Part shown: one piece after another, positions 49,961 through 58,469 of the stretch
How the letters are laid out: every line of letters starts with the position of its first letter
Numbering within the stretch: the first letter of the stretch is position 1
NCBI RefSeq assembly: GCF_003987185.1
Contig: NZ_PIPS01000001.1
Location: 434,001 to 498,000, forward strand
From: Idiomarina aquatica
Lineage (GTDB): Bacteria; Pseudomonadota; Gammaproteobacteria; Enterobacterales; Alteromonadaceae
Direction: 5' to 3'
Length of the DNA stretch: 64,000 nucleotides
The notes under the pieces: generated by a model
The model's database searches: none
The model's input: only the letters and a program-made list of their open reading frames with translations
What the model was told of the DNA's origin: nothing
Made by a program: the position numbers and the translations under genes

Positions 49961-50150
49961 GCTGTTTGCAGCTGCGCTGCGGCTGTTTGCAACTGCGTTG
50001 CGGCTTTTTGTCGCTTCGCGACGGCTGTTTGCAACATCGCTTCGCTCGTTGCGGCTGTTTGTGCTACGCACGGCTTTTACCGCCGTCAGGCAAACAGCCT
50101 CAGCGGCCGGAGGCTCGCTAAAAACAGCCGGCCCGAAGGGCCAAATAGCC
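49961..50150. repeat. Left modular hairpin array next to the OlsF-like gene
   Basis: A chain of short hairpins joined by GGCTGTTT or its complement: GCAGC-TGC-GCTGC (49968-49980), GCAAC-TGC-GTTGC (49989-50001), GTCGC-TTC-GCGAC (50010-50022), GCAAC...GTTGC (50031-50052), GTGC-TAC-GCAC (50061-50071), and a last GGCC-CGAA-GGGCC (50130-50142). The linker turns to the opposite sense after about 50090. 50023-50129 is the left arm of a 107-nt inverted repeat. It fills the gap between the convergent M28 and acyltransferase genes. Confidence 0.9.
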
Positions 50151-50169
50151 GTCGCGTAGGATGTGCGAC

Positions 50170-51858
50170 CTACAAGTAGCGTTTGCGTTTTTTGGCCTTC
50201 AGCTTAGTCACATCAACCAGCACTAAACCATCAATTGAATTGGAAAAATCCGGGTCCACCCCAAACGCCAAAAACTGCACACCGCCCTTCTCGCATAAAT
50301 CCGCATATTGCTTATACAGCGTCGGCACCGCGGTGCCCATCGACGCCAGATAACTTTTTAGATCGCAGAAGTCTTCTTCATAGCAGCCGCTTAAACGAAA
50401 ATGCCGCGCGTCCGGCTGATACGGGTGATTGGCCACAGCCAAGGGTTGCTGCGCCGGAAAATAATGCCGGTAGAAGGTCACCAACGCCTCTTTCGCTGGG
50501 TCCGGCAAGGCATTACTGATACTGACCGAGCCAAACAGATAACGGTACTGCGGTCGCGCGCGCAGCAACGCACCAATGCCCATCCACAGATAATCCAAAC
50601 TGCGTTTGCCCCAATAGCGCGGCTGAACAAAGGAACGACCCAGTTCGAGACCCTCAGCGTGAATATCCGACATCGCTTTATCAAACTGATAAAACGCCTG
50701 CGTATACAATCCATCTGAGCCGACCTTCTGCAGGATCTGTGCACAGTCACCCAGCCGGTATGCACCGGCAATCTCAAGATCCGCCGGGTCCCAGAGGATC
50801 AGGTGCATGTAATACCGATCGTGATCATCCAGATCACGGCGCTGCCAGGTGCCCTCACCGACGGCGCGAAACGCCACTTCCCGCAAACGACCGATTTCGC
50901 GCAGAATCGGCGAGCTGCCGGAAAATTCATACAACACAATCTGTTTACCGCAGGGCGTGGTACCCAGTTGCTGACAGGCTTCGATGGCCTGCTTCAGGGT
51001 TTGGCGCGGCTCCGGCCGGGCAATCGCGGTCTGCGTCGGAAAAATCAGCTCTTTTTTGGTGCCCAGTCGGTACAAATGTTTTTTCAGTAACTTGAGCTGC
51101 TGCTTTACCGGCAATAACCGTGTAGCGTCCAACGCTTTGAATGGGATCAGTTCACCAATCCGGCAACTGACGTGCTTGCGCTGCTGACGGAACATTTCTT
51201 TGACCAGCAACAACGTTGCCAACGGTTTGTAGACCATCGAGGCGGTATAGAACAGTGCTGAATTATGCGCGTGCAGGCGGATCGGTAATAACGGCGCTTC
51301 ACAGCGTTTCGCCAGCTTTAAGAAGCCCTGTTGCCAGCGCGTGTCGCGTACCCCTTGCGGCCGCAGTCGTGAAACCTCGCCCGCCGGGAACACAATCACC
51401 GCACCCTCGGCCTCAAGATGCCGGTGAATATTGCGAATGTCGTCACGCGAACTCTGGCCGTTGAACACGCGTACCGGCAGTAACATCGACTGCAACGGTT
51501 CCAGTTTCATCAGCAAATCGTTGGCAACGATCTTAACGTCAGCCCGCACTTCGCTGACCAGTTTCAACAGCGCCAGCCCGTCCAATGAACCGATCGGGTG
51601 GTTGGCAAAAATCACTACCCGCCCGTGGGTGGGAATGTTGTCCAGCTCGCTGCTGCGGTAGGCGTAGGAAAAGTTAAAGTAGTCCAACACCTGCTCAACA
51701 AAATCAATGCCGTTAAGTTCAGGATAGCGTTGGCTAAAATCGCGGATATCGCTCTCGTGCAGGAGGTTGCGTAAAAACCAGGTGGTGGGTTTGGCCAGCC
51801 AGGGTTTGTTATGGATCCGCGGCAGGCTCTCTTTTACAACGTCTTCTACATTCAACAT
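50170..51858 (-). CDS. Bifunctional acyltransferase, OlsF-like (PlsC domain + OlsB-type GNAT domain)
   Basis: 562 aa. The N-terminal half (about 1-260) is a lysophospholipid acyltransferase domain with ANHPIGSLDG; the His87-Asp93 pair is spaced HX5D rather than the classic HX4D, and VIVFPAGEVSR is the second motif. The C-terminal half (about 300-530) is a GNAT-type hemolysin/OlsB domain (SPILREIGRLREVAFRAVGEGTW; LGRSFVQPRYWGKRSLDYLW). OlsF of Serratia has this layout and makes ornithine lipids. A similar role is likely here but not shown. GAGGACA precedes the ATG. It is flanked by inverted hairpin arrays. Confidence 0.85.
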   Translation of the reverse strand: MLNVEDVVKESLPRIHNKPWLAKPTTWFLRNLLHESDIRDFSQRYPELNGIDFVEQVLDYFNFSYAYRSSELDNIPTHGRVVIFANHPIGSLDGLALLKLVSEVRADVKIVANDLLMKLEPLQSMLLPVRVFNGQSSRDDIRNIHRHLEAEGAVIVFPAGEVSRLRPQGVRDTRWQQGFLKLAKRCEAPLLPIRLHAHNSALFYTASMVYKPLATLLLVKEMFRQQRKHVSCRIGELIPFKALDATRLLPVKQQLKLLKKHLYRLGTKKELIFPTQTAIARPEPRQTLKQAIEACQQLGTTPCGKQIVLYEFSGSSPILREIGRLREVAFRAVGEGTWQRRDLDDHDRYYMHLILWDPADLEIAGAYRLGDCAQILQKVGSDGLYTQAFYQFDKAMSDIHAEGLELGRSFVQPRYWGKRSLDYLWMGIGALLRARPQYRYLFGSVSISNALPDPAKEALVTFYRHYFPAQQPLAVANHPYQPDARHFRLSGCYEEDFCDLKSYLASMGTAVPTLYKQYADLCEKGGVQFLAFGVDPDFSNSIDGLVLVDVTKLKAKKRKRYL

Positions 51859-51920
51859 GGGGCTGTCCTCATCGTTGCGATGAGAACAGCTTAAGCCGAT
51901 TTTATGACATTAAGATGAAT

Positions 51921-52102
51921 GGCCTTCGGCCGGCTTTTTGCAGCTGCGCTGCGGCTACTTGTCGCTTCGCGACGGCTGTTTTTAGCGTGCCTTCGGCCGC
52001 TAAGGCTGTTTGCCTGACGGCGGTAAAAGCCGTGCGTAGCACAAACAGCCGCAACGAGCGCAGCGATGTTGCTAACAGCCGCGCCGTAAGGGGCAAATAG
52101 CC
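51921..52102. repeat. Right modular hairpin array next to the OlsF-like gene
   Basis: Modules: GGCC-TTC-GGCC (51921-51931), GCAGC-TGC-GCTGC, GTCGC-TTC-GCGAC (51961-51973), TTAGCG...CGCTAA (51982-52003), then inverted copies of the left-array units to 52080 and a final unit ending AAATAGCC at 52102. 51974-52080 is the right arm of the inverted repeat with 50023-50129. It fills the gap between the acyltransferase start and the M17 peptidase stop. Confidence 0.9.
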
Positions 52103-52103
52103 A

Positions 52104-53648
52104 TTATTTCCGCAGGTATTGCGCGGCCAGCATCGTGACCGGTGCCGCCGTCGGCTTACCGTGTTGCCAGTCACCGCCCTCAACACCACTGCCAGCAATA
52201 TCCACATGGACATAATTCAGCGGTTTATCACTGGCAATACCATGCTCATCAAGACCCGCAACACCGCTTAAAAACGCCATCGGGAACTGATGTCCACGGG
52301 CGGTTGTTGCTGACGGTCCGTTGTTTGATGACAGCAGATCATCACACAGCGTGCGGCCTTTAACGAAGTCAAAATCCTCGCGCCGCGACCAGGAAATTTC
52401 TGCCGGGTCACCAAACACTTCGCCGACCTCAAACAACTGCTGAGCCAGCTGTGCTTTACGTGCCGGTCCGTTTGGCACCAGCGCTGTGTACGGACCTTTT
52501 GCCAAGGCCGCATGGCCGGTTAGGGTTGCCACAGTAAACAGATCACAAGGTAACTCACTGGCGGCGGCCTGCTCACGCAGATGCGACAGCAAATCAGCCA
52601 TTGCCAGGCGCCCTTCCGCGTCGGTGTTACCGATGCGTACCCGTTTGCCGCTGTGGCCGGTAATGATTTCATCAGCCACAAAAGCGTCGGCGCCGATGCT
52701 GTTGCGCACCGCGGCAATTTCCGCGATCACGTGCAGATGTTCGGGCTGTACTTCGGCAACCGTTTTAACAAAACCCGCCACCGCAGCCGCACCGCCTTTA
52801 TCACGGCTCATGCCGGCCATGTGACCGCCGGTTTTCAGATCCGCACCACCGGTATCGTAAACAATCCCTTTACCGGCAAACATCACCGTGCGCTCGGGCT
52901 TGCTGCCTTTGTACTCCAGTCGAATGACGCAGGGACGGTGACGTTCTACGTCCATCGACGCACGCCCGACGGCGGCCGCCAGTGGGTACTCATGCTGCAG
53001 TTGTTGATAATCGTCGATCACCGTGACTTTAACCGCCGTGTGCGCAAACGCTTGTCGGCAGTACTCGGCAAACCGCAGCGGAGCCATGCGCTCTGGCTCG
53101 GTTCCGGCAAGATCACGGGCCACCCGTTTACCGGCTTCCAACGCCATTGCCCAGTCACGGTTCAGCGCACCGACCAGGGTCACGTCTTTGGTCGGCTCAA
53201 TATCATCTTCGCCCAGCGCTTCGCGCGCTTCCAGCGGCTGATACAGCGCCTGACAAACACCCAAATAGGCTGCCAGGTGCGCGTTCTGATAGCGTTCGTC
53301 CTGAGTATTAACCGCATTCAGCATCAGCACCGGATGGCGGGCGCCGGCGTCCTGTGCCATTTTAGCGGCTTTAGCGGCGGCATCGAAAATTTGACGAACG
53401 TCATCATAGTCACGGTTCAGTGGCCCGGTCGGCGCAAGCACCAGACGCTTGCCCGGCACGCCGTCCTGCAACAACAGCAAGGTTTCCTTGCCAATGCGCT
53501 GGTCAGCCTGTTGAGCCCCACGAATGGCTTCACTGAGCTCGGTATCTTCGATGCGGTCAAACGGGCCGATCACGATCAGCGCATCGACGTTTTGGTTTTC
53601 TTTGGCCTGCGCCAGTGATTCCACGCAGTGTAATTGTGCAAATGCCAT
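52104..53648 (-). CDS. M17 family leucyl aminopeptidase
   Basis: 514 aa cytosolic two-metal aminopeptidase. The C-terminal catalytic domain has GKGIVYDTGGADLKTGG (metal-binding Asp), SRDKGGAAAVAGF and NTDAEGRLAMADLL, the family hallmark. It belongs to the subgroup with DKGGAA rather than DMCGAA of E. coli PepA. GGAGGT stands before the ATG. Same strand as cysS, 28 nt downstream of it, so probably one transcript. Confidence 0.9.
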   Translation of the reverse strand: MAFAQLHCVESLAQAKENQNVDALIVIGPFDRIEDTELSEAIRGAQQADQRIGKETLLLLQDGVPGKRLVLAPTGPLNRDYDDVRQIFDAAAKAAKMAQDAGARHPVLMLNAVNTQDERYQNAHLAAYLGVCQALYQPLEAREALGEDDIEPTKDVTLVGALNRDWAMALEAGKRVARDLAGTEPERMAPLRFAEYCRQAFAHTAVKVTVIDDYQQLQHEYPLAAAVGRASMDVERHRPCVIRLEYKGSKPERTVMFAGKGIVYDTGGADLKTGGHMAGMSRDKGGAAAVAGFVKTVAEVQPEHLHVIAEIAAVRNSIGADAFVADEIITGHSGKRVRIGNTDAEGRLAMADLLSHLREQAAASELPCDLFTVATLTGHAALAKGPYTALVPNGPARKAQLAQQLFEVGEVFGDPAEISWSRREDFDFVKGRTLCDDLLSSNNGPSATTARGHQFPMAFLSGVAGLDEHGIASDKPLNYVHVDIAGSGVEGGDWQHGKPTAAPVTMLAAQYLRK

Positions 53649-53676
53649 AATTCTTTTACCTCCGGTTAAGGGCGTG

Positions 53677-55056
53677 TTAGCTGCGGCGCCACTGGGTGCC
53701 GTCAGCGCCGTCTTCCAGCACGATACCCATCGCGGTCAGTTCATCACGCGCTGCATCGGCTGCCGCCCAGTCTTTTTCTGCTCTGGCGTTATTACGTTTG
53801 GCGATCAGCGACTCGATCAATGCCACATCGTCGCTGTCGCCCTGAAGAAATTGCTCCGGCGCCTGTTGCAACAAGCCCAGCACCTCAGCCAGCTCTTTCA
53901 GCACACTGGCCAATTGTGCCGCCTGCTGCGGCTGGCTGTCACGGACACGGTTCAGCTCGCGAGCTAGATCGAACAGCACACTCATGGCTTCCGGCGCATT
54001 AAAATCGTCGTTCATCGCGGCGCTGAAACGCTGCCAGTAAGGATCACGCAATTCCGCACTGGCCGCTGCCGGCTCAATGCCGCGCAACGCCGTGTACAAA
54101 CGTTCCAACGCGGCATGCGCTTGCTCTAAATTGTCCTGGGTGTAGTTCAACTGCGAGCGGTAATGGCTCGACAGCAAGAAATAACGCACGGTCTCGGCGT
54201 CGTAAGCGTTCAGCACGTCACGAATGGTAAAGAAGTTACCCAGCGACTTTGACATCTTAACGTCGTCAACCTGCACCATGCCGCTGTGCATCCAGTAGTT
54301 AACGTAGTCTGACTGGTTAGCGCAGCAGCTTTGCGCAATCTCATTTTCATGGTGCGGGAAGGTCAAATCCGAGCCTCCGCCGTGGATATCAAAGGTTTCA
54401 CCCAGGTGTTCTTTATTCATCGCCGAACATTCAATGTGCCAGCCCGGACGGCCCGGTCCCCAGGGTGAGTCCCAGCTCGGTTCTCCGGCTTTCGCTTTCT
54501 TCCACAACACAAAATCCAGTGGATCGGTTTTCGCGTTGTCCACTTCGACCCGGGCGCCCGCCTGCAGTTGCTCTAAGTCCTGACGACTGAGGCGGCCATA
54601 ATCAGCGAAGGTGGACACATCAAACAACACGTCACCGTTACTGGCAACATAGGCGTGGCCGTTGCTCAGCAAGCGCTCGATCATAGCAATGATTTGGTCC
54701 ATGTGTTCGGTGACCCGCGGCTCAACGTCCGGGCGCAGCAGGTTCAGGGCATCGAAATCCTGATGCATTTCCGCAATAAAACGCTCGGTCACGGCGTGGA
54801 AATCTTCACCGTTTTCCATCGCCCGGCGGATAATTTTGTCGTCCAGATCGGTGATGTTGCGAACGTACTTGACGCTGTAACCCAATTTGCGCAGATAGCG
54901 CACCACCACATCAAAGGCCACATAGGTACGCGCATGGCCAATGTGACAGAAGTCGTAAGTGGTAACACCGCACACGTAGATACCCACTTTGCCGGGGTTA
55001 AGCGGCGTAAACGTCTGCTTTTCACGAGTCAGGGTATTAAACAGTGTCAGTGCCAT
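53677..55056 (-). CDS. cysS: Cysteinyl-tRNA synthetase
   Basis: 459 aa from the ATG at 55056 ([13 protein letters not shown]), which matches family N-termini; the frame is open 28 codons further upstream without support. HIGH at residues 38-41, KMSKS near 267, and zinc ligands including Cys29 in the usual GPTVYD-like [15 protein letters not shown] context. Divergent from ppiB, the common cysS/ppiB/lpxH arrangement. Confidence 0.97.
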   Translation of the reverse strand: MALTLFNTLTREKQTFTPLNPGKVGIYVCGVTTYDFCHIGHARTYVAFDVVVRYLRKLGYSVKYVRNITDLDDKIIRRAMENGEDFHAVTERFIAEMHQDFDALNLLRPDVEPRVTEHMDQIIAMIERLLSNGHAYVASNGDVLFDVSTFADYGRLSRQDLEQLQAGARVEVDNAKTDPLDFVLWKKAKAGEPSWDSPWGPGRPGWHIECSAMNKEHLGETFDIHGGGSDLTFPHHENEIAQSCCANQSDYVNYWMHSGMVQVDDVKMSKSLGNFFTIRDVLNAYDAETVRYFLLSSHYRSQLNYTQDNLEQAHAALERLYTALRGIEPAAASAELRDPYWQRFSAAMNDDFNAPEAMSVLFDLARELNRVRDSQPQQAAQLASVLKELAEVLGLLQQAPEQFLQGDSDDVALIESLIAKRNNARAEKDWAAADAARDELTAMGIVLEDGADGTQWRRS

Positions 55057-55176
55057 GGTTGCTGCGCTTCCTTTTTTCGATGGTTGATAAGATTCGGTTA
55101 AAGCACTAATGATACCACTGAACGCAACGCTCTGGTACACTAGCGCCCGGTTTAGTCATTGTTACAGGATACCAAT

Positions 55177-55674
55177 ATGCAGGTTGTATTACACACAAAC
55201 CACGGTGACATCACGCTGGAAATGCATCACGACACCGCGCCGAATACCGTTGAAAACTTTTTGAAATATGCTCGTGACGGGTTTTACAATAACACCCTGT
55301 TTCACCGGGTCATCGATGGGTTCATGGTTCAGGGCGGTGGCTTTGAGCCAGGCATGAAGCAAAAAGAAACCCGTGACAATATCGAGAACGAAGCCAAAAC
55401 CGCGAAGCCGAACACCGTCGGTACGGTTGCGATGGCGCGTACGCCGGATCCTCATTCCGCATCGTCGCAGTTCTTCATTAACGTCAATGACAACAGCTTC
55501 CTGAACTTCCAGAACGAAACACCGAATGGCTATGGCTATTGCGTGTTTGCCGAAGTGGTGGGCGGAATGGATGTGGTTAACACCATTAAAGGCGTTAAAA
55601 CCGGTTCTGCTGGATTCCATCAGGACGTACCGGTTGAAGATGTGGTCATCAAGAAAGTCACCATCAACGACTAA
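55177..55674 (+). CDS. ppiB: Cyclophilin-type peptidylprolyl isomerase (PpiB type)
   Basis: 165 aa from the ATG at 55177 behind AGGA; a start 18 nt upstream lacks a site. Cyclophilin core with [15 protein letters not shown] and [13 protein letters not shown] (catalytic Arg and Gln/Phe region). No signal peptide, so cytoplasmic. 8 nt before lpxH, likely co-transcribed. Confidence 0.95.
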   Translation: MQVVLHTNHGDITLEMHHDTAPNTVENFLKYARDGFYNNTLFHRVIDGFMVQGGGFEPGMKQKETRDNIENEAKTAKPNTVGTVAMARTPDPHSASSQFFINVNDNSFLNFQNETPNGYGYCVFAEVVGGMDVVNTIKGVKTGSAGFHQDVPVEDVVIKKVTIND

Positions 55675-55682
55675 GCGTTGTC

Positions 55683-56402
55683 ATGACGACTGCGTTTATC
55701 GCTGATCTTCACTTATCGCCGGCGCGGCCAGACATAACGGCCGCGTTCAGCGACTTCTGTCAGCAACACCAACACCTCGATGCGCTATATATTCTCGGAG
55801 ATTTATTCGACGCCTGGTTAGGCGATGACGATCCCAGTGATTTTGCCGCGCACATCAAAGCCCAGTTGCGGCAGTTAAGTGCGGCGGGCGTGGATGTGTT
55901 CTTCATGCCCGGAAACCGGGACTTTATGCTGGGTCAGCGCTTTGCCGATGAGGTCGGTTTAACCATACTGCCTGATGAAACCGTGATTGAGCTGGATGGC
56001 GAACCTGTGCTGTTAATGCATGGCGACACCCTCTGTACCGACGATGTCGATTACCTGCGTTACCGCGCCATCATCCAACACCCGATCAGTAAATTTGTGC
56101 TGCGCCACCTGCCGTTGTCACTGCGTATGCGCATCGCCCGCAAACTCCGCGCCGGTTCCGCCTCAAAACGTCCCAACCTGAGCCAACAGCGGTTGCGGCA
56201 GATGGATGCCCAACACCAAGCCGTGCTCGACGTCATGGCAAAACATCAGGTACAACGACTGATCCACGGTCACACCCACCGCGCTGCCATCCACGCCTTT
56301 TACGCCAACGGCCAAAAAGCCCAACGCATCGTACTGGGCGACTGGTACGACGCCCAAAAAATAGTCAACCCCAAACGATATTCAGGCATCTACAAAAAGT
56401 AA
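55683..56402 (+). CDS. lpxH: UDP-2,3-diacylglucosamine diphosphatase
   Basis: 239 aa. Hydrolyses UDP-2,3-diacylglucosamine to lipid X and UMP in lipid A synthesis, at the inner membrane face. Calcineurin-type metal sites: Asp8, His10, Asp40, Asn78 in MPGNRDF, His113 in MHGDTL, and HGHTHR near 194. Overlaps the start of the repeat block that follows. Confidence 0.96.
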   Translation: MTTAFIADLHLSPARPDITAAFSDFCQQHQHLDALYILGDLFDAWLGDDDPSDFAAHIKAQLRQLSAAGVDVFFMPGNRDFMLGQRFADEVGLTILPDETVIELDGEPVLLMHGDTLCTDDVDYLRYRAIIQHPISKFVLRHLPLSLRMRIARKLRAGSASKRPNLSQQRLRQMDAQHQAVLDVMAKHQVQRLIHGHTHRAAIHAFYANGQKAQRIVLGDWYDAQKIVNPKRYSGIYKK

Positions 56403-56552
56403 CTTGCGCCCGAGGCGCACCCACGAGAGATTGTCAGAAGATATCGGAAGAGGTAACTTGCGCCCGAGGCGCAAGCTACGAGAGATTGTCAGGAGATATC
56501 GGAAGAGGTAACTTGCGCCCGAGGCGCAAGCTACGAAAGTTCAGATCGTAAG
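56399..56552 (+). repeat. 54/55-nt direct repeats
   Basis: Two full units (56399-56452, 56453-56507) and a partial third from 56508, each starting GTAACTTGCGCCCGAGGCGC. The first is one nt shorter and overlaps the lpxH stop. CTTGCGCC...GGCGCAAG forms a hairpin in units 2 and 3. Confidence 0.85.
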
Positions 56553-56586
56553 TAGCCATCGGCTTAGCGCGATGCAATCGCGCGTG

Positions 56587-56728
56587 CCGATCGGGAACAA
56601 ACGTCAATTCACCGTTCGGGAACAAACGTCAATCCACCGATCGGGAACAAACGTCGATTCACCGATCGGGAACAAACGTCAATCCACCGATCGGGCCAAA
56701 ACGTCAATTCACCGATCGCCCCGATCGG
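56587..56728 (+). repeat. 25-nt tandem direct repeats (five units)
   Basis: Five contiguous 25-nt units start at 56587, 56612, 56637, 56662 and 56687; the consensus core is CCGATCGGGAACAAACGTCA. The last has a changed centre, and a palindrome CCGATCG-CCC-CGATCGG (56712-56728) closes the array. No spacers, so not CRISPR. It lies between convergent lpxH and the YIP1-family gene; with the 54/55-nt repeats it accounts for this 340-nt gap. Confidence 0.9.
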
Positions 56729-56739
56729 CGACATGAACA

Positions 56740-57339
56740 TCAAGACATAAACGTCGGACCAAACCCGTTGGTCCACAGAATTGCCGTGGTTACCATCAGG
56801 ATCACCATCAGGATAAGACCGGCAGTGACCACCGAACTGGCGTACAAGAAACCACGCTCTTCCGGAATGTGCATCAGCACCGGAATACCCGCGTACAGCA
56901 GATATACCGAATACGCCACACCCGCTAAGAAAATCAACGCCACGAACCAGAGTTCAGGGTACAGCGCTGCAATACCGGACATGATCACCGGTGTCGCGGT
57001 GTAAGCCGCCAACTCCAGCGATTGCGTGTAGCTCGGATCAGCGCCAAAAGTCTTCGCCATCCAGTACACTAAGTAAGCCAAAGCAAAGGTCGCAGCAATA
57101 ATGCCAAGGTACATTGCAACCCCAAGCATCACCGCACTGCCCTGCGTCAGAAAAATAGACTCGCGGGCGCCCACGCTCCAACCGATGTGTGCCGACGCAT
57201 AGTAAGCGGCAACACAGGGTAAAATTGCGACAAACAAAATATGCGTTAACGAATTAACGATACTTTCCCGTTTTGCGTCAATGGTTTTCCACTCTTCCAT
57301 TGGATGAGCGTATAGACCCCAGATGTGATTCAGTATCAT
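56740..57339 (-). CDS. YIP1 family membrane protein
   Basis: 199 aa from the ATG at 57339 (MILNHIWGLYAHPMEEWKTI), behind GGGGAAG; a start 15 nt upstream is less likely. Five hydrophobic segments from about residue 35 on. The pre-membrane segment HPMEEWKTID is typical of bacterial YIP1-domain proteins. Their function is not known; inner-membrane location is clear. Confidence 0.85.
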   Translation of the reverse strand: MILNHIWGLYAHPMEEWKTIDAKRESIVNSLTHILFVAILPCVAAYYASAHIGWSVGARESIFLTQGSAVMLGVAMYLGIIAATFALAYLVYWMAKTFGADPSYTQSLELAAYTATPVIMSGIAALYPELWFVALIFLAGVAYSVYLLYAGIPVLMHIPEERGFLYASSVVTAGLILMVILMVTTAILWTNGFGPTFMS

Positions 57340-57668
57340 AATTGACTTCCCCATTTAACGCGGCTCTGCCGCCCTTGTTGTTCCCATAATGCTGATCACA
57401 GTAATAACTGTCATCATCGCTGTCCGTTATAACGGCTTCTTGTTGTTATTACGTGCTTCTCACTGTTTGAGCGCACAAGTGAGTAAAAATTCACCTTAGC
57501 CTCTACTATTGAGAACATTTTTTAACCTGTCAAGATCTTTTATTTAACAAAACAAACACTTTGTTAACAATACGTAATAAGCACGGAAACCGATGCCGCT
57601 GAGATTCAATTTTTCACGCTATTGGCGTAAAATAGCGGCTCATTCATCAACACCAACTGAACTTTCGT
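57340..57668. promoter_or_regulatory. Divergent control region of the YIP1-family gene and miaE
   Basis: No gene is seen in these 329 nt. AT-rich middle with the inverted repeat TTAACAAA-N8-TTTGTTAA (57544-57567), a possible operator. A weak promoter for miaE may be TTCAAT (57605-57610), 17 nt, TAAAAT (57628-57633). All are predictions by eye. Confidence 0.35.
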
Positions 57669-58448
57669 ATGAGCCATCGCTTGTCCCACGACGACATCGA
57701 ATCGTTACTGACCCCGATAAACTCCTTCTTACAGTGCCGTACGCCCGAAGCTTGGCTGGAACGGGCAAAACAACCCGAAAGCCTGCCGGTGCTGTTACGC
57801 GATCATATGGTGTGCGAATTAAAAGCGGCGCAGAGTGCGATGCTGCTGATCCGCCGCTACGCGGTCGACGAAGAAAGCGGTAATGCGCTGCTGGCGTGGC
57901 TCAAACCCTATGAAGATTTTACCTACCGCATGGTGGGCGACTGGCGCGACCTGGCTCAGCATAACCGTCTCAATAAGCGCATGGTGCCGAAATCCGATCG
58001 GCCCTACAGCCAGGAGTTGATTGATAAAATGGTGCTGCTGATAAAAGAAGAGTTGCATCACTTTTATCAGGTGCTGGAAATTGCCCAACAGCTCGGCATT
58101 GACTACGACAAGCTCACATCCAGCCGTTATGCCCGGGGACTACTGACCCACGTGCGCACTTACGAGCCGGCGGCGTTAATCGACAAATTGATTTGCGGAG
58201 CCTACATCGAGGCGCGTTCCTGCGAACGTTTTGCCGCCATCGCGCCCTATGTCGATGAACGTCTGGGGCAGTTTTATGTGTCGTTACTGCGTTCGGAAGC
58301 CCGCCATTACCAGGACTATCTGACCCTGGCTCAACAGTTCTCCGATGAAGACATCAGTGACCGGGTTAATTTCTTCGGTGCCATTGAACGCGGATTGATC
58401 GAATCCCCCGACGCTGATTTTAAATTCCATTCCGGTTCGCCGGTTTAA
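57669..58448 (+). CDS. miaE: tRNA 2-methylthio-N6-isopentenyladenosine(37) hydroxylase MiaE
   Basis: 259 aa di-iron monooxygenase that hydroxylates ms2i6A37 in tRNA. Ferritin-like helices with iron ligands in VCELKAAQSA, KEELHHFYQVLE (EELHH), GAYIEARSCERF and RSEARHYQDYL. Length matches the family. A GC hairpin (58461-58479) lies between its stop and the convergent oxygenase gene. Confidence 0.93.
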   Translation: MSHRLSHDDIESLLTPINSFLQCRTPEAWLERAKQPESLPVLLRDHMVCELKAAQSAMLLIRRYAVDEESGNALLAWLKPYEDFTYRMVGDWRDLAQHNRLNKRMVPKSDRPYSQELIDKMVLLIKEELHHFYQVLEIAQQLGIDYDKLTSSRYARGLLTHVRTYEPAALIDKLICGAYIEARSCERFAAIAPYVDERLGQFYVSLLRSEARHYQDYLTLAQQFSDEDISDRVNFFGAIERGLIESPDADFKFHSGSPV

Positions 58449-58469
58449 TATAGGAATGGCGGCGGCGTC

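Noticed and set aside
50170..51858. Insertion-sequence cargo hypothesis for the OlsF-like gene
   Set aside because: Inverted repeats are present, but no transposase, no target-site duplication and no gene interruption are seen; kept only as an open question in the findings.
52581..53618. 345-codon open frame opposite the M17 peptidase
   Set aside because: Antisense to conserved catalytic motifs; no ribosome site or recognisable domain.
56587..56728. CRISPR-like array
   Set aside because: The 25-nt units are directly contiguous with no spacers, and no cas gene is present.
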